A stretch of DNA of 57,285 bases from Candidatus Zixiibacteriota bacterium (lineage in GTDB: Bacteria; Zixibacteria; MSB-5A5; RBG-16-43-9): positions 1-57,285 of the forward strand of contig JAUYBY010000013.1 of NCBI GenBank assembly GCA_030692925.1. Reading direction: 5' to 3'. The first letter of the stretch is position 1. Every line of letters starts with the position of its first letter. The notes under the pieces were generated by a model. It made no database searches, was not told where the DNA came from, and saw only the letters and a list, made by a program, of their open reading frames with translations. Positions 48,498-56,974 of this stretch are shown here, in pieces. A program made the translations under genes and the position numbers.

Positions 48498-49550
48498 ATG
48501 AAGATCGGTATCTTGACAGGTGGAGGGGATTGCCCGGGCTTGAATGCAGTTATCCGGGCGGTGGTAAGAAAGTCGATTCTTTTCTATAATTCAGAAGTGA
48601 TAGGAATACTCGAAGGCTGGAGAGGTCTTATGGTAGAGGGCCTGACTGAGGATCTTGTTCTGGATAAGGTCTCCGGTATTTTGCATCGCGGGGGAACTAT
48701 CATCAAAACGTCCCGCACCAACCCTTATAAGGAAAAAGACGGTGAGAAGAAAGTCATCGAGAACAAAAAGAAATTAGGGTTAGATGCTCTGGTGGTGGTT
48801 GGGGGTGAGGATACCTTAGGGGTTGCGGCAAAACTCCATCAGGCAGGGGTGAAGATAGTAGGAGTGCCCAAGACCATAGACAACGACTTAGCTATGACCG
48901 ATTATACTTTCGGTTTTGATACCGCGGTGAATACCGCAATGGAAGCAATAGACCGCGTGCACACCACAGCCGAGTCTCATAACCGGGTGATGGTGGTGGA
49001 GGTTATGGGCAGGCACACCGGCTGGATAGCCATCGAGGCTGGGATAGCCGGGGGTGCGGATATTATTTTAATTCCAGAGAAACCGGTGAATTTAGATAAG
49101 GTCTGCGAAGCTATTTGTAAAAGGCATGCGCGAGGGAAAGATTTCAGCATCGTGGTGGTAGCTGAGGGTGCTAAGATCGCTTTACATGAGGAAAATCATA
49201 AGAAAGAAAGCTTCATCGTGCAGGATGAGTGCAAGGATGCTTTCGGGCATGTGAGGTTGGGAGGAATTGGAAAACTGTTAGCCACCGAGATAGAGAAAAG
49301 AACCGGGTTTGAGACCAGATTTGTGATTCTGGGCCATATTCAGAGAGGAGGCACACCCACAGCTTTTGACAGAGTTTTAGGGACTCGTTTTGGAATAGCG
49401 GCTGTGGATCTGGTGCACAAGGGGGAGTTTGGAAAGATGGTAAGTTTGCAGGGGAATAAGATAGTTCCGGTTGACCTGACCGACGCAGTTGCCAAGCTTA
49501 AATATGTGGATGAGGAGTTTTATAACATAGCGGAGGTTTTCTCGGCTTGA
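48498..49550 (+). CDS. pfp: 6-phosphofructokinase, predicted PPi-dependent (group III)
   Basis: 350 residues from ATG 48498, favoured over ATG 48492 because AAGGTGA then has a 6-base spacing. GILTGGGDCPGLNAVIRAVV opens the fold; catalytic GVPKTIDNDLAMTDYTFGFD and VVEVMGRHTGWIAIEAGIA follow. The phosphodonor loop reads VVVGGEDTLGVA: Asp replaces the Gly of ATP enzymes (GGDGS), and Lys in PKTIDND replaces the second Gly. Both are the classic marks of pyrophosphate-using PFKs. It would make the fructose-6-P step reversible and save ATP. It is first in a run with gap, pgk, tpiA and secG. Confidence 0.9.
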   Translation: MKIGILTGGGDCPGLNAVIRAVVRKSILFYNSEVIGILEGWRGLMVEGLTEDLVLDKVSGILHRGGTIIKTSRTNPYKEKDGEKKVIENKKKLGLDALVVVGGEDTLGVAAKLHQAGVKIVGVPKTIDNDLAMTDYTFGFDTAVNTAMEAIDRVHTTAESHNRVMVVEVMGRHTGWIAIEAGIAGGADIILIPEKPVNLDKVCEAICKRHARGKDFSIVVVAEGAKIALHEENHKKESFIVQDECKDAFGHVRLGGIGKLLATEIEKRTGFETRFVILGHIQRGGTPTAFDRVLGTRFGIAAVDLVHKGEFGKMVSLQGNKIVPVDLTDAVAKLKYVDEEFYNIAEVFSA

Positions 49551-49559
49551 GATAGTAAG

Positions 49560-50246
49560 ATGAAAAATTTATTATCCTGCGGATCGAGATTTACTACAGT
49601 AAAGATTCTCTCATCTTTAGCTGCTTTCCTTATAGTGCTGCTTTTTTCCGGGAGCGCCCAGGCAGTTGATATCAGCTCCGCCGATCTGGTCGGTTTCAGA
49701 GGGGGATTCTGGAGAGTCGAGAAAGCTAAAGATCTTCCCTCAACCATCCAGGCAAAAAGATACACGCCTTATTTAGAGCTCTTTTTCTCACACGGGATGA
49801 AAAAGGGTTTTTCCCTGGAGTTGAATTTAGGAGCAGGCTACAGAGGCGATACCAAATTCACAGTCCCCGGAGGGTACTACACTGAGAACTGGAATCTATA
49901 CCCTGTTTCCGGGAAAGTCAAGTATTCCTTGTTCTCATATTATCCTCAAAAAAGATTTCAGCCTTACCTCGATTTAGGGTTGACCTTTTTGACCGCAAGC
50001 AGCACCTATAATAACCCTTATTATCTGGGGGTCACGTTTATCAGCACGAAAACCGCCTTCGGTGCGCTGGCAGGCTGGGGTGTAGATTTTGCGGTCTCTT
50101 CAAGGATATTGGCTAACCTCGACTTTCAGTATCGTTGGGTGGGGTTCGACCAGGCAGTTGGGGCAATAAAAGATTACAGCGGTCCGCAGTTGATTTTTGG
50201 CCTGGAATATATTGTCAAGCAGAAACCAAGCAAGAAGCTTGAATAG
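49560..50246 (+). CDS. Small outer-membrane beta-barrel protein
   Basis: 228 residues. Signal peptide (SSLAAFLIVLLFSGSAQA), then barrel-like strands with aromatic girdles (TPYLELFFSHGMKKGFSLEL, YPVSGKVKYSLFSYY, QPYLDLGLTFLTAS, LNFQYRW-type ILANLDFQYRWVGF, QLIFGLEYIV). An eight-stranded OmpW/OmpA-type barrel is likely; no specific family recognised. It lies 9 bases after the phosphofructokinase gene and 21 before gap, an odd insertion in a glycolytic operon. Confidence 0.7.
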   Translation: MKNLLSCGSRFTTVKILSSLAAFLIVLLFSGSAQAVDISSADLVGFRGGFWRVEKAKDLPSTIQAKRYTPYLELFFSHGMKKGFSLELNLGAGYRGDTKFTVPGGYYTENWNLYPVSGKVKYSLFSYYPQKRFQPYLDLGLTFLTASSTYNNPYYLGVTFISTKTAFGALAGWGVDFAVSSRILANLDFQYRWVGFDQAVGAIKDYSGPQLIFGLEYIVKQKPSKKLE

Positions 50247-50267
50247 ATTTTTTAAAAGGAGGTACAA

Positions 50268-51275
50268 ATGGCAATAAGAGTAGCTATCAACGGGTTTGGC
50301 AGAATAGGAAAGCTGGTCTATAGAGCCGGTTATAAGAATCCGAATTTAGATTTCGTGGCGGTCAATGACGTAACTGACACCAAGGTCTTGGCACATCTGC
50401 TGAAGTACGATTCGGTTCACGGCACCATGCAGGCCGATATAAAGTCGGACGGAAATAAGATAATCGTGGACGGGAAAAGTATGGAGGTATTTTGCGAAAA
50501 AGATCCAACTGCTCTTCCCTGGAAAAAGCTGGGAATAGATATCGTGGTCGAATCAACTGGGAAATTCAGTGATGGAAAATCAGCTATGAAGCATATAGAA
50601 GCAGGAGCAAAGCAGGTTCTGCTTTCCGCCCCTGCGAAAAAATCTGAGGTTCCGGTCCAGACCATAGTCTTAGGGGTAAACGACGAGCAGATGGACTGCG
50701 GCAAATACAAGATTTTCTCCATCGGCTCCTGCACCACTAATGGTCTGGCGCCTATAGTCAAGGTGATCAACGATACCTTCGGAATAAGATGCGGCCTTAT
50801 GACTACCATTCACGCCTACACCAATGACCAGAGAATTTTAGATTCGCCCCACAAGGATTTGAGAAGAGCCAGAGCAGCCGCTATGTCAATGATACCCACC
50901 TCCACCGGAGCAGCCAAGGCGATCGCACTGGTCCTGCCTGAGCTGGCAGGTAAATTAGACGGGGTCTCGGTCAGGGTGCCGGTTTGCGACGGTTCGCTGG
51001 TGGATCTGGTGTGCGAGACCGAAAAGGAGATAACCGTGGAAAGCGTGAATGCTGCAATCAAGAAGTTAGCTGAAGGGAAGATGAAAAGATATATCGAATA
51101 CTGCGAGGACCCGATCGTCTCCTGCGATGTCATCGGAAACTCCCATTCCACCATATTCGATGCCTTATCCACAATGGTCACCGGGAAGAATTTGCTGAAG
51201 GTCTTCTCCTGGTACGACAACGAGTGGGGTTTCTCTGTGAGGACGATAGAGATGTTGGAATTGATGGGGAAATAA
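50268..51275 (+). CDS. gap: Glyceraldehyde-3-phosphate dehydrogenase
   Basis: 335 residues. Rossmann start VAINGFGRIGKLVYRAG, active-site SIGSCTTNGLAPIVKVI with the catalytic Cys, TTIHAYTNDQRILDSPH, RRARAAAMSMIPTSTGAAKA and WYDNEWGFSVRTIEM. It oxidises GAP to 1,3-bisphosphoglycerate with NAD+. AAAGGAGG precedes the ATG. pgk and tpiA follow. Confidence 0.98.
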   Translation: MAIRVAINGFGRIGKLVYRAGYKNPNLDFVAVNDVTDTKVLAHLLKYDSVHGTMQADIKSDGNKIIVDGKSMEVFCEKDPTALPWKKLGIDIVVESTGKFSDGKSAMKHIEAGAKQVLLSAPAKKSEVPVQTIVLGVNDEQMDCGKYKIFSIGSCTTNGLAPIVKVINDTFGIRCGLMTTIHAYTNDQRILDSPHKDLRRARAAAMSMIPTSTGAAKAIALVLPELAGKLDGVSVRVPVCDGSLVDLVCETEKEITVESVNAAIKKLAEGKMKRYIEYCEDPIVSCDVIGNSHSTIFDALSTMVTGKNLLKVFSWYDNEWGFSVRTIEMLELMGK

Positions 51276-51283
51276 AATAAAAA

Positions 51284-51345
51284 GTTCAAGGGTTCAAGGG
51301 CTCAAGGGAGAATAAAAAATGTTAGACGTGAGACGTAAGATGTAA
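51284..51345. repeat. Tandem octamer and GTTAGA repeat between gap and pgk
   Basis: 51284-51308: GTTCAAGG, GTTCAAGG, GCTCAAGG. 51321-51345: GTTAGACGTGAGACGTAAG, related to 43315-43340. Confidence 0.75.
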
Positions 51346-51372
51346 GAAGAAAAAATAAGGGGAGGGTAAAAG

Positions 51373-52569
51373 ATGAATAAATTAACCATAGATGACTTGA
51401 AGCTGAAGGATAAAAGGGTTCTGGTCAGGGTGGATTTCAACGTGCCTCTGAACGAGAAAAAAGAGGTGGCAGACGATACCCGGATAGTTGAATCTCTGCC
51501 CACGATTAAAAAAATTCTGGCTGAAGGCGGGAAAGCTATCCTTATGTCCCATCTGGGCAGACCCAAGGGGAAAGACCCTAACTTGAGTCTGGCACCGGTA
51601 GCTAAAAGACTGGAGAAGCTTTTAGGTAAGCCGGTTAAATTCGTCAGCGACTGCATCGGACCTATGGTTGAGAAAGCTGTCTCTGAGTTGAAACCAGGAG
51701 AGTGCCTCCTTCTGGAAAATCTGAGATTTTATCCTCAGGAGGAAAAGAATGACCCTGAATTTGCCAAAAGCTTAGCTAAATTGGGGGACGTTTATATCAA
51801 CGATGCTTTTGGAACAGCTCACCGGGCACATGCCTCAACTGAAGGAGTGACCAAATATTTCAAGGAGTGTGCGGCTGGTTATCTTATGCAGAAAGAGCTG
51901 AAATATCTGAGTATGGCTTTGTCCCAGCCTAAAAGACCCTTTGTAGCCATACTGGGAGGTTCAAAGATCTCAGGCAAAATCGACGTTATCAAAAATCTTA
52001 TGGATAAGGTAGATACCCTGCTGATCGGAGGAGGGATGGCTTTCACCTTCTATAAGGCTTTAGGAAAAGAGATCGGTTCTTCACTCGTGGAAACGGATAA
52101 AATAGAATTAGCTAAGGAGATCTTGCAGGAAGCGGATAAGAAAAAAGTCGACTTAGAATTGCCACTTGATTTCGTAATCGCACTTGAAGCTAAAGAGGAT
52201 GCTGCCACCAAGGTGGTGGACAAAGATAATATCCCTGCAGGCTGGAAGGGATTAGATATCGGTCCCAAAACCGAAGAGCTGTTTAAACAAAAGATCAAGA
52301 AAGCTAATACCATTGTCTGGAACGGGCCTATGGGGGTCTTTGAGGTGGAGAAGTTTGCCAGAGGGACTATGGAAGTGGCAAAAGAGCTGGCTGAGGTTAC
52401 CAGGAAGAATGCAGTTACAATAGTTGGTGGCGGTGATTCAATAGCAGCTTTAGCCAAGGCGAATTTGGAGAAAAAAATGACCCACGTTTCCACTGGTGGG
52501 GGTGCTTCCTTGGAATTCTTAGAGGGGAAGACTTTACCCGGGATTGCGGCTTTAACTGATAAAAAATAA
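51373..52569 (+). CDS. pgk: Phosphoglycerate kinase
   Basis: 398 residues. [99 protein letters not shown] and the nucleotide site [12 protein letters not shown] / [16 protein letters not shown] are all present. It transfers phosphate from 1,3-bisphosphoglycerate to ADP. GGAGGG precedes the ATG. It is in the gap-pgk-tpiA-secG order common in bacteria. Confidence 0.98.
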   Translation: MNKLTIDDLKLKDKRVLVRVDFNVPLNEKKEVADDTRIVESLPTIKKILAEGGKAILMSHLGRPKGKDPNLSLAPVAKRLEKLLGKPVKFVSDCIGPMVEKAVSELKPGECLLLENLRFYPQEEKNDPEFAKSLAKLGDVYINDAFGTAHRAHASTEGVTKYFKECAAGYLMQKELKYLSMALSQPKRPFVAILGGSKISGKIDVIKNLMDKVDTLLIGGGMAFTFYKALGKEIGSSLVETDKIELAKEILQEADKKKVDLELPLDFVIALEAKEDAATKVVDKDNIPAGWKGLDIGPKTEELFKQKIKKANTIVWNGPMGVFEVEKFARGTMEVAKELAEVTRKNAVTIVGGGDSIAALAKANLEKKMTHVSTGGGASLEFLEGKTLPGIAALTDKK

Positions 52570-52600
52570 ACTTTTTCCTCGCAGGAGAAAAAAATAGAAA

Positions 52601-53422
52601 TTGAACGAGAAGAATAATCAAAAATCTGGCAATCACCAGAATTCCGAGGTCAAGAAGAAGACCAGGTCTCTTTTAATTGCCGGCAACTGGAAAATGTACA
52701 AAGACCATAAGGATGCTTATGCCATAGCCACAGCTCTAAAGGAAAAATTAGCTGATATTTCGACCATCCGGATAGTTTTATGTCCGCCTTTCACTTCTCT
52801 GCAATCAGTAGGTCAAGCCATTGAGGGTTCCTCTTTGCTTTTGGGTGCTCAGGATGTTCACTGGGAAAGGGAGGGGGCGTTCACCGGCGAGATCTCCGCT
52901 CAGATGCTCTTAGCTTTGGGCTGTAAATATGTCATAGTCGGACACTCGGAAAGAAGACACCTTTTTCATGAAAGTAATAAAATAGTCAACCTCAAGTTAA
53001 AGGCAGTCTTAAAAGAAGGACCTCTGCCGATTTTGTGTGTTGGCGAGACTTTGCAGGAAAGGGAAAGAGGGAAAACCGAAGAGGTGGTAGAAGATCAGCT
53101 CAAAGGAGCTTTTGAGGATCTTACCCCAGAGGATATCGGGAAGATAGTTTTGGCTTATGAGCCGGTCTGGGCAATCGGCACCGGTAAAACAGCTACTCCC
53201 AAGCAAGCCAATGATGTGCACCTTTTTATCCGTAGAAAGCTTGAAGAGAAATATGGTCCAGAAATGGCTGCTAAGATGAATATACTTTATGGTGGTTCGG
53301 TAAAGCCGGAGAATGCCAAAGATCTCTTGAAAGAGCAGGAGATAGATGGGGCTTTAGTTGGGGGAGCGAGCTTAGAAGTGGATTCTTTTGAGAAAATTGT
53401 CAGAAGTGGTGTTGATTTGTAG
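52601..53422 (+). CDS. tpiA: Triosephosphate isomerase
   Basis: 273 residues from TTG 52601, the only start able to include LLIAGNWKMYKD; it adds a polar N-terminal extension of about 22 residues. Catalytic residues: Lys in NWKM, His in VIVGHSERRHLF, Glu in VLAYEPVWAIGTGKTATP, and the phosphate loop LYGGSVKPENAKDL. It interconverts DHAP and GAP. AGGAGA lies about 14 bases upstream, rather far, so the exact start is uncertain. Confidence 0.96.
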   Translation: MNEKNNQKSGNHQNSEVKKKTRSLLIAGNWKMYKDHKDAYAIATALKEKLADISTIRIVLCPPFTSLQSVGQAIEGSSLLLGAQDVHWEREGAFTGEISAQMLLALGCKYVIVGHSERRHLFHESNKIVNLKLKAVLKEGPLPILCVGETLQERERGKTEEVVEDQLKGAFEDLTPEDIGKIVLAYEPVWAIGTGKTATPKQANDVHLFIRRKLEEKYGPEMAAKMNILYGGSVKPENAKDLLKEQEIDGALVGGASLEVDSFEKIVRSGVDL

Positions 53423-53458
53423 TTTTCAAAAATTAATTTTATAGTTAAAGGAGGAGTT

Positions 53459-53875
53459 TTGTACGCATTTTTAATCCTGTTGCATATTCTTATCTGTGCA
53501 GCTTTAATAATCACGGTCCTTTTACAATCAAGCAAAGGAGAAGGGTTGGCAGGTGCTTTTGGAGGCTCAGGAATAACCGGTGCGGTTTTTGGCGGAAGGG
53601 GTGCCGCCACTTTCCTCTCCAAAGCCACCACGATTTTAGCTCTCGCCTTCTTTATAAGTTCCATTGCCCTGACTTTCATAACCCCATTAACCAGCACCAA
53701 GGTCACTGGTGGAGGGAAAAGCGCGGTTACCCAGGAGGCACAAAAAGAAAGAAGTCAGGGCTCTGTACCTGCTACCAGCATTCCGGTGACAACTCCAGCC
53801 CAGACCCAGACTCAACCTGAACAGGAAAAAAAGGTTGAATTACCTCCTCCACCTCCACCGGGCGAGAAAAAGTAG
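53459..53875 (+). CDS. secG: Preprotein translocase subunit SecG
   Basis: 138 residues, TTG start with AAAGGAGGAG 6 bases upstream. First membrane helix ILLHILICAALIITVLL, the conserved cytoplasmic turn QSSKGEGLAGAFGGSG, a second helix FLSKATTILALAFFISSIAL, then a long Thr/Gln/Pro-rich tail ending in PPPPPPGEKK. SecG assists SecYE-mediated export. The linkage to tpiA is widely conserved. Confidence 0.93.
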   Translation: MYAFLILLHILICAALIITVLLQSSKGEGLAGAFGGSGITGAVFGGRGAATFLSKATTILALAFFISSIALTFITPLTSTKVTGGGKSAVTQEAQKERSQGSVPATSIPVTTPAQTQTQPEQEKKVELPPPPPPGEKK

Positions 53876-53915
53876 TCTCCCTCCTTTGTGAGCTTCATTT
53901 CAGGAAAGATTCTTT

Positions 53916-53997
53916 GCGGAAGTGGTGGAATTGGCAGACACGCTATCTTGAGGGGGTAGTGGGGTGACCCGTGGGGGTTCAAGTCCCCCCTTCCGCA
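53916..53997 (+). tRNA. tRNA-Leu (anticodon GAG)
   Basis: Acceptor stem GCGGAAG (53916-53922) pairs with CTTCCGC (53990-53996), discriminator A at 53997. D-arm GGTGGAATTGGCAGACACGC, anticodon stem CTATC/GGTAG with loop TTGAGGG (anticodon 53950-53952 GAG), a variable arm, and T-arm GGGGGTTCAAGTCCCCC. The sequence closely follows bacterial tRNA-Leu(GAG). CCA is not encoded. A terminator follows, so it may be read through from secG. Confidence 0.96.
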
Positions 53998-54011
53998 GTT
54001 TTTTAATCAGG

Positions 54012-54038
54012 AATGCATCCATCTGGATGCATTTTTTA
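54012..54038 (+). terminator. Intrinsic terminator after tRNA-Leu
   Basis: AATGCATCC / GGATGCATT, 9-bp stem, 4-nt loop, followed by a T-tract. Confidence 0.9.
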
Positions 54039-54052
54039 TTTACAAAAGATAC

Positions 54053-54109
54053 TGGATTATAAAGCTTTAGCTTTATCTGTCATTTGGTAAACCTGAAGGT
54101 TTACACTCC
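54053..54109. repeat. Two-hairpin element, GGAGTG/CACTCC family (inverted)
   Basis: Inner palindromes TAAAGCT-TT-AGCTTTA and GTAAACCT-GA-AGGTTTAC, right arm CACTCC, left arm decayed to GGATTA. It uses the same two inner words as 34336-34393. The remaining gap to 54234 has TTGACA at 54172 but no good -10. Confidence 0.8.
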
Positions 54110-54234
54110 AGAAAATATCAAAAACTGTTTACTTCAGGAAACACGACTTGACTTGATTCGGGATATTAAGCTTGACATCAATTACCCAACTTTTTTAATT
54201 GATTACCAGACGGAGGATGAAATAAGGAGGAGAG

Positions 54235-55509
54235 ATGCCTCAAAAAGAAACCGGTCCATATGAGAAGACTCTGTTTGCTGACTTCATACGGGAGCTTTTG
54301 AATCGCCGGAATCTTTCTTTCAGAAGAGTAGCCAAGATCGGGCAGGATTTAGGGTTTGAGGTCTCAGCCAGCGCCATCTACAAGGCTATCCATAACTCCA
54401 GAAAATCCCCTTTAAAGCCGGAATATATAAATATGTTCGCCACTATCTTCAATCTGGATGAGAAAAAGATAATGGAGAAGGTGTTAGAGGATAAATATTC
54501 TGACTATTTCTTTGAAGATGTGGAGAAACCTGAAGAGCTTTTAACTCAGGTTCTCCAGTATGCCCGGGAAGGTAAGACCGATGAGGCGAAATATCTTTTG
54601 AGAAAATATGTCGAGTTCCTGCGAGATTACAAAGAGATGGAGGGCTGGCAGAAGATCGAATATGAGCTGAATATGAAGTTCATCAATTCTCTTAAGGACC
54701 GGGGCAGGTATCTGGCAGCTTTGGACCAGTGTTTTGTCTTGCTTGACTCTGGAGATTACAGTGTGGAAGAGAAGGATTTGGAAAGGCTCAAGCAGGTGGT
54801 CGACATATTGCATCTGATCACCTGTCTTTATTACCGGCTAAATCGAAAAACCGAGTTTCAGATCTTCTGCAATGCCGGTCTTCACTTAGCCCAGTACAGG
54901 CTTAAAGACCTTTTTCAGAAGCTGAGGTTCGAGGCGGTGAAAGCAAATTTTCTATACGATAATAAAATGTATAAAGCCTCCATTTCCTGCAATACCCAGA
55001 TCGTGAAGAGCTTGAGGAAGTATCTCCCTAAATTCAAATCCGAAGATGAGAAATTATGCAAAAAATGCCAGTGTAATTTAGCTTCAGCTTTGACTAACTT
55101 AGGCTGGGGGTTGATCGAGACGGCCAGAGAGAAAAAGGATATTTTAAAAGGAATGAAATGTGTTCAGGAAGGTTATAATATCGTTCAAAAAACAGACCAC
55201 CTGAAATTGACCGCGCATATCCTTTTCTACTTAGCCCGGGCAAATTTAGCCTTAAAAGATTATGCAAAAGCCTCAGAGCTTTTTTCGAAATCGAAAACGA
55301 TAGCAGACAAGGAAGGATTTACGGACCTGGTTGCTTTCAATCACTGGGGTTTGGGGATGACTTGTCAAGCTAAAGGTGATTTAAAGTCAGCAGAGCAGTA
55401 TTTTCTCCTGGCTAAAACAGAATCTCAAAACTTAGAGGAGGATACCAAAGAGAAAAAAGAGTTAGAGGAATATCTTAATCAGAGGTTCAGGAACAAGGCA
55501 GGGAGTTAA
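54235..55509 (+). CDS. HTH-TPR transcriptional regulator (RRNPP-like layout)
   Basis: 424 residues. Residues about 10-85 form an HTH domain (FADFIRELLNRRNLSFRRVA, VSASAIYKAIHNSRKSP, FATIFNLDEKKIMEKVL). The remainder is helical, with TPR units recognisable near the C-terminus (HILFYLARANLALKDYAKAS, NHWGLGMTCQAKGDLKSAEQ). A CKKCQC cluster lies near residue 280. HTH + TPR is the layout of peptide-sensing regulators such as PlcR/Rgg, though relatives in Gram-negatives have unknown ligands. GGAGGAGAG precedes the ATG. Confidence 0.8.
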   Translation: MPQKETGPYEKTLFADFIRELLNRRNLSFRRVAKIGQDLGFEVSASAIYKAIHNSRKSPLKPEYINMFATIFNLDEKKIMEKVLEDKYSDYFFEDVEKPEELLTQVLQYAREGKTDEAKYLLRKYVEFLRDYKEMEGWQKIEYELNMKFINSLKDRGRYLAALDQCFVLLDSGDYSVEEKDLERLKQVVDILHLITCLYYRLNRKTEFQIFCNAGLHLAQYRLKDLFQKLRFEAVKANFLYDNKMYKASISCNTQIVKSLRKYLPKFKSEDEKLCKKCQCNLASALTNLGWGLIETAREKKDILKGMKCVQEGYNIVQKTDHLKLTAHILFYLARANLALKDYAKASELFSKSKTIADKEGFTDLVAFNHWGLGMTCQAKGDLKSAEQYFLLAKTESQNLEEDTKEKKELEEYLNQRFRNKAGS

Positions 55510-55671
55510 TAGATTTAGCAGGAGAGTAGTTCTGGTTTTTTTGAAGCAGAGGTTAGCAAGAGGGAAGAGCAAAGCAGGTATGGTATCCATAGAAAATTGT
55601 ACGGCTTATTTGAAAAAAATAAAATTACGCAGGGAGCAGATGGAAATTTGACTTCTTAGGTGAAGCCCTTT

Positions 55672-55709
55672 CCTTTTGTTCCCTGCAACAGGGAGGCAAA
55701 AGGAGGTGA
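55672..55709 (+). promoter_or_regulatory. Hairpin over the Shine-Dalgarno of the small gene
   Basis: CCTTTTG (55672-55678) pairs with CAAAAGG (55697-55703), and CCCTG with CAGGG, closing a CAA loop. The 3' strand contains the first part of the very strong ribosome-binding site AAAAGGAGGTGA (55698-55709). The fold could hide the site and act as a translational switch. Confidence 0.6.
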
Positions 55710-55714
55710 GGGGC

Positions 55715-55936
55715 TTGCCTAAGTCAAAAGTGGTTGAAAAGCAGCACCTTCCTCAGAAGACCTTTTGGCATCCTTATAGTCTTCAGAGCTTAACCCCGGA
55801 GAAATTCATCAAGGTGGTCAATCTGATTTTAAAAGGGGAACATATTCTGCTGAGATTTAGTCGGGGAAAAAGACCAGAAGAGGAAGCAACTCATCTTGTA
55901 ACTCCGGAAGAAGAATTACCTGGGATGGTGTCTTAA
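55715..55936 (+). CDS. Small protein of unknown function
   Basis: 73 residues from TTG 55715, 5 bases after a near-perfect Shine-Dalgarno (AAAAGGAGGTGA). An upstream in-frame ATG at 55676 would sit inside the hairpin and add 13 residues with no ribosome-binding site. Sequence: basic N-terminus, FWHPYSLQSLTPEKFIKVVN, LILKGEHILLRFSRGKR and an acidic tail. No signal peptide or family recognised. It lies 205 bases after the HTH-TPR regulator gene on the same strand. Confidence 0.6.
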   Translation: MPKSKVVEKQHLPQKTFWHPYSLQSLTPEKFIKVVNLILKGEHILLRFSRGKRPEEEATHLVTPEEELPGMVS

Positions 55937-56153
55937 GAGATAGAGCCCATAAGCTAATGGAGTGTATCCGCCTGAGGGGGGACAGCTTTACCTGTAATCC
56001 ATTTAAAGACGATAGGATGTTTCTGCCCCACAAATGCAGGTTACCCCCATAAGAGATAATAATCCTCCCCAAAGGAACCCCTTTTTTTTCAATTAATAAC
56101 AATTCCATCCGTATAATTTTAAAGCCTTTTTTGACCTATGAAGGAGGTGATTT

Positions 56154-56729
56154 ATGAAAAAGGTTGGTTTAGCGATAGGTTTAATTTTCCTTTTCATCCT
56201 GCTGACTTTCACCTGGTCCTTTGCCCAGATGGAGATGGGTAAGGGTTGTAAGCATGAGGCTAAGGCGATGGGTGAGGAGATGATGCCCAAGGAGAAATGC
56301 GGACAGCATCAGGAAGGGATGATGTCGCATATGGGCTGTTGTAAGATGGGTTCTGGTATTATGGGTATGAGGATGTGCGGAATGATGGAAGGTGAGGAGG
56401 AAATGAGTGGTTGTAAAGCCGAATTTTTCCTCTGCTGTAAAAAGGACTTGGGTCTAACTGACAAGCAGGTGGAAGCTCTGAAGGGCATCAAGATGGGTTC
56501 TATGAAGAATGAAATCAAGATGGAAGCAGAACTGCAGATTGCCCATTTAGAGCTCAAGTCCTTTATGGATGAGGACAAGGCAAGCCTGAAAGAGATAGAG
56601 GCTAAGTTAAGGACTGTGGAAAAACTAAAGACCGATCTGGAGCTTTCCCATCTGAAAGCTTTCCGGGAGGCTAAGGAGGTTTTAACTCCAGAGCAGAAGG
56701 AAAAGATGCAGAAGTGCCATACGATGTAG
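56154..56729 (+). CDS. Met/Cys/His-rich periplasmic protein, CpxP/Spy/ZraP-like
   Basis: 191 residues. Signal peptide (IGLIFLFILLTFTWSFAQ), then about 65 residues extremely rich in Met, Cys and His (GMMSHMGCCKMGSGIMGMRM, CGMMEGEEEMSGC), then a helical domain with LTDKQVEALKGIKMGSMKN and VLTPEQKEKMQKC. The paired L-T-x2-Q-type motifs mark the CpxP/Spy/ZraP family of periplasmic stress chaperones and metal binders. The Met/Cys/His segment looks suited to Cu(I)/Ag(I) or other soft metals (inference). AAGGAGGTGA precedes the ATG; a terminator follows. Confidence 0.8.
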   Translation: MKKVGLAIGLIFLFILLTFTWSFAQMEMGKGCKHEAKAMGEEMMPKEKCGQHQEGMMSHMGCCKMGSGIMGMRMCGMMEGEEEMSGCKAEFFLCCKKDLGLTDKQVEALKGIKMGSMKNEIKMEAELQIAHLELKSFMDEDKASLKEIEAKLRTVEKLKTDLELSHLKAFREAKEVLTPEQKEKMQKCHTM

Positions 56730-56779
56730 AGTAAGATTTGAAAATCAATAAAATTGAAGTTGGATGAAGTTTTAAATTT

Positions 56780-56809
56780 CGGCCAGGTTTTGCCTGGCCG
56801 TTTTTTTTT
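56780..56809 (+). terminator. Intrinsic terminator after the CpxP-like gene
   Basis: CGGCCAGG / CCTGGCCG stem, 5-nt loop, nine T. Confidence 0.95.
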
Positions 56810-56820
56810 GCATTGAGATA

Positions 56821-56896
56821 CGTCATTGCGGGTCCGCGGTAGGCGAGACAGAGCCCAGATGGGCTTCGTCGGTCAACTGACCTCCTCGCAATGACA
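56821..56896. repeat. GTCATTGCG-family interspersed repeat
   Basis: CGTCATTGCG (56821-56830) and CGCAATGACA (56887-56896) as inverted arms, with GCCCAGATGGGC inside. It lies between the CpxP-like and aldo/keto reductase genes; the remaining gap contains no gene. Confidence 0.8.
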
Positions 56897-56974
56897 TATT
56901 AAAAAAAATCTTTTTGAATCAGGATTCTGACAGTATATTATCCTAAAAACGCCCAGCGGGAAGAGGTATAAAAA

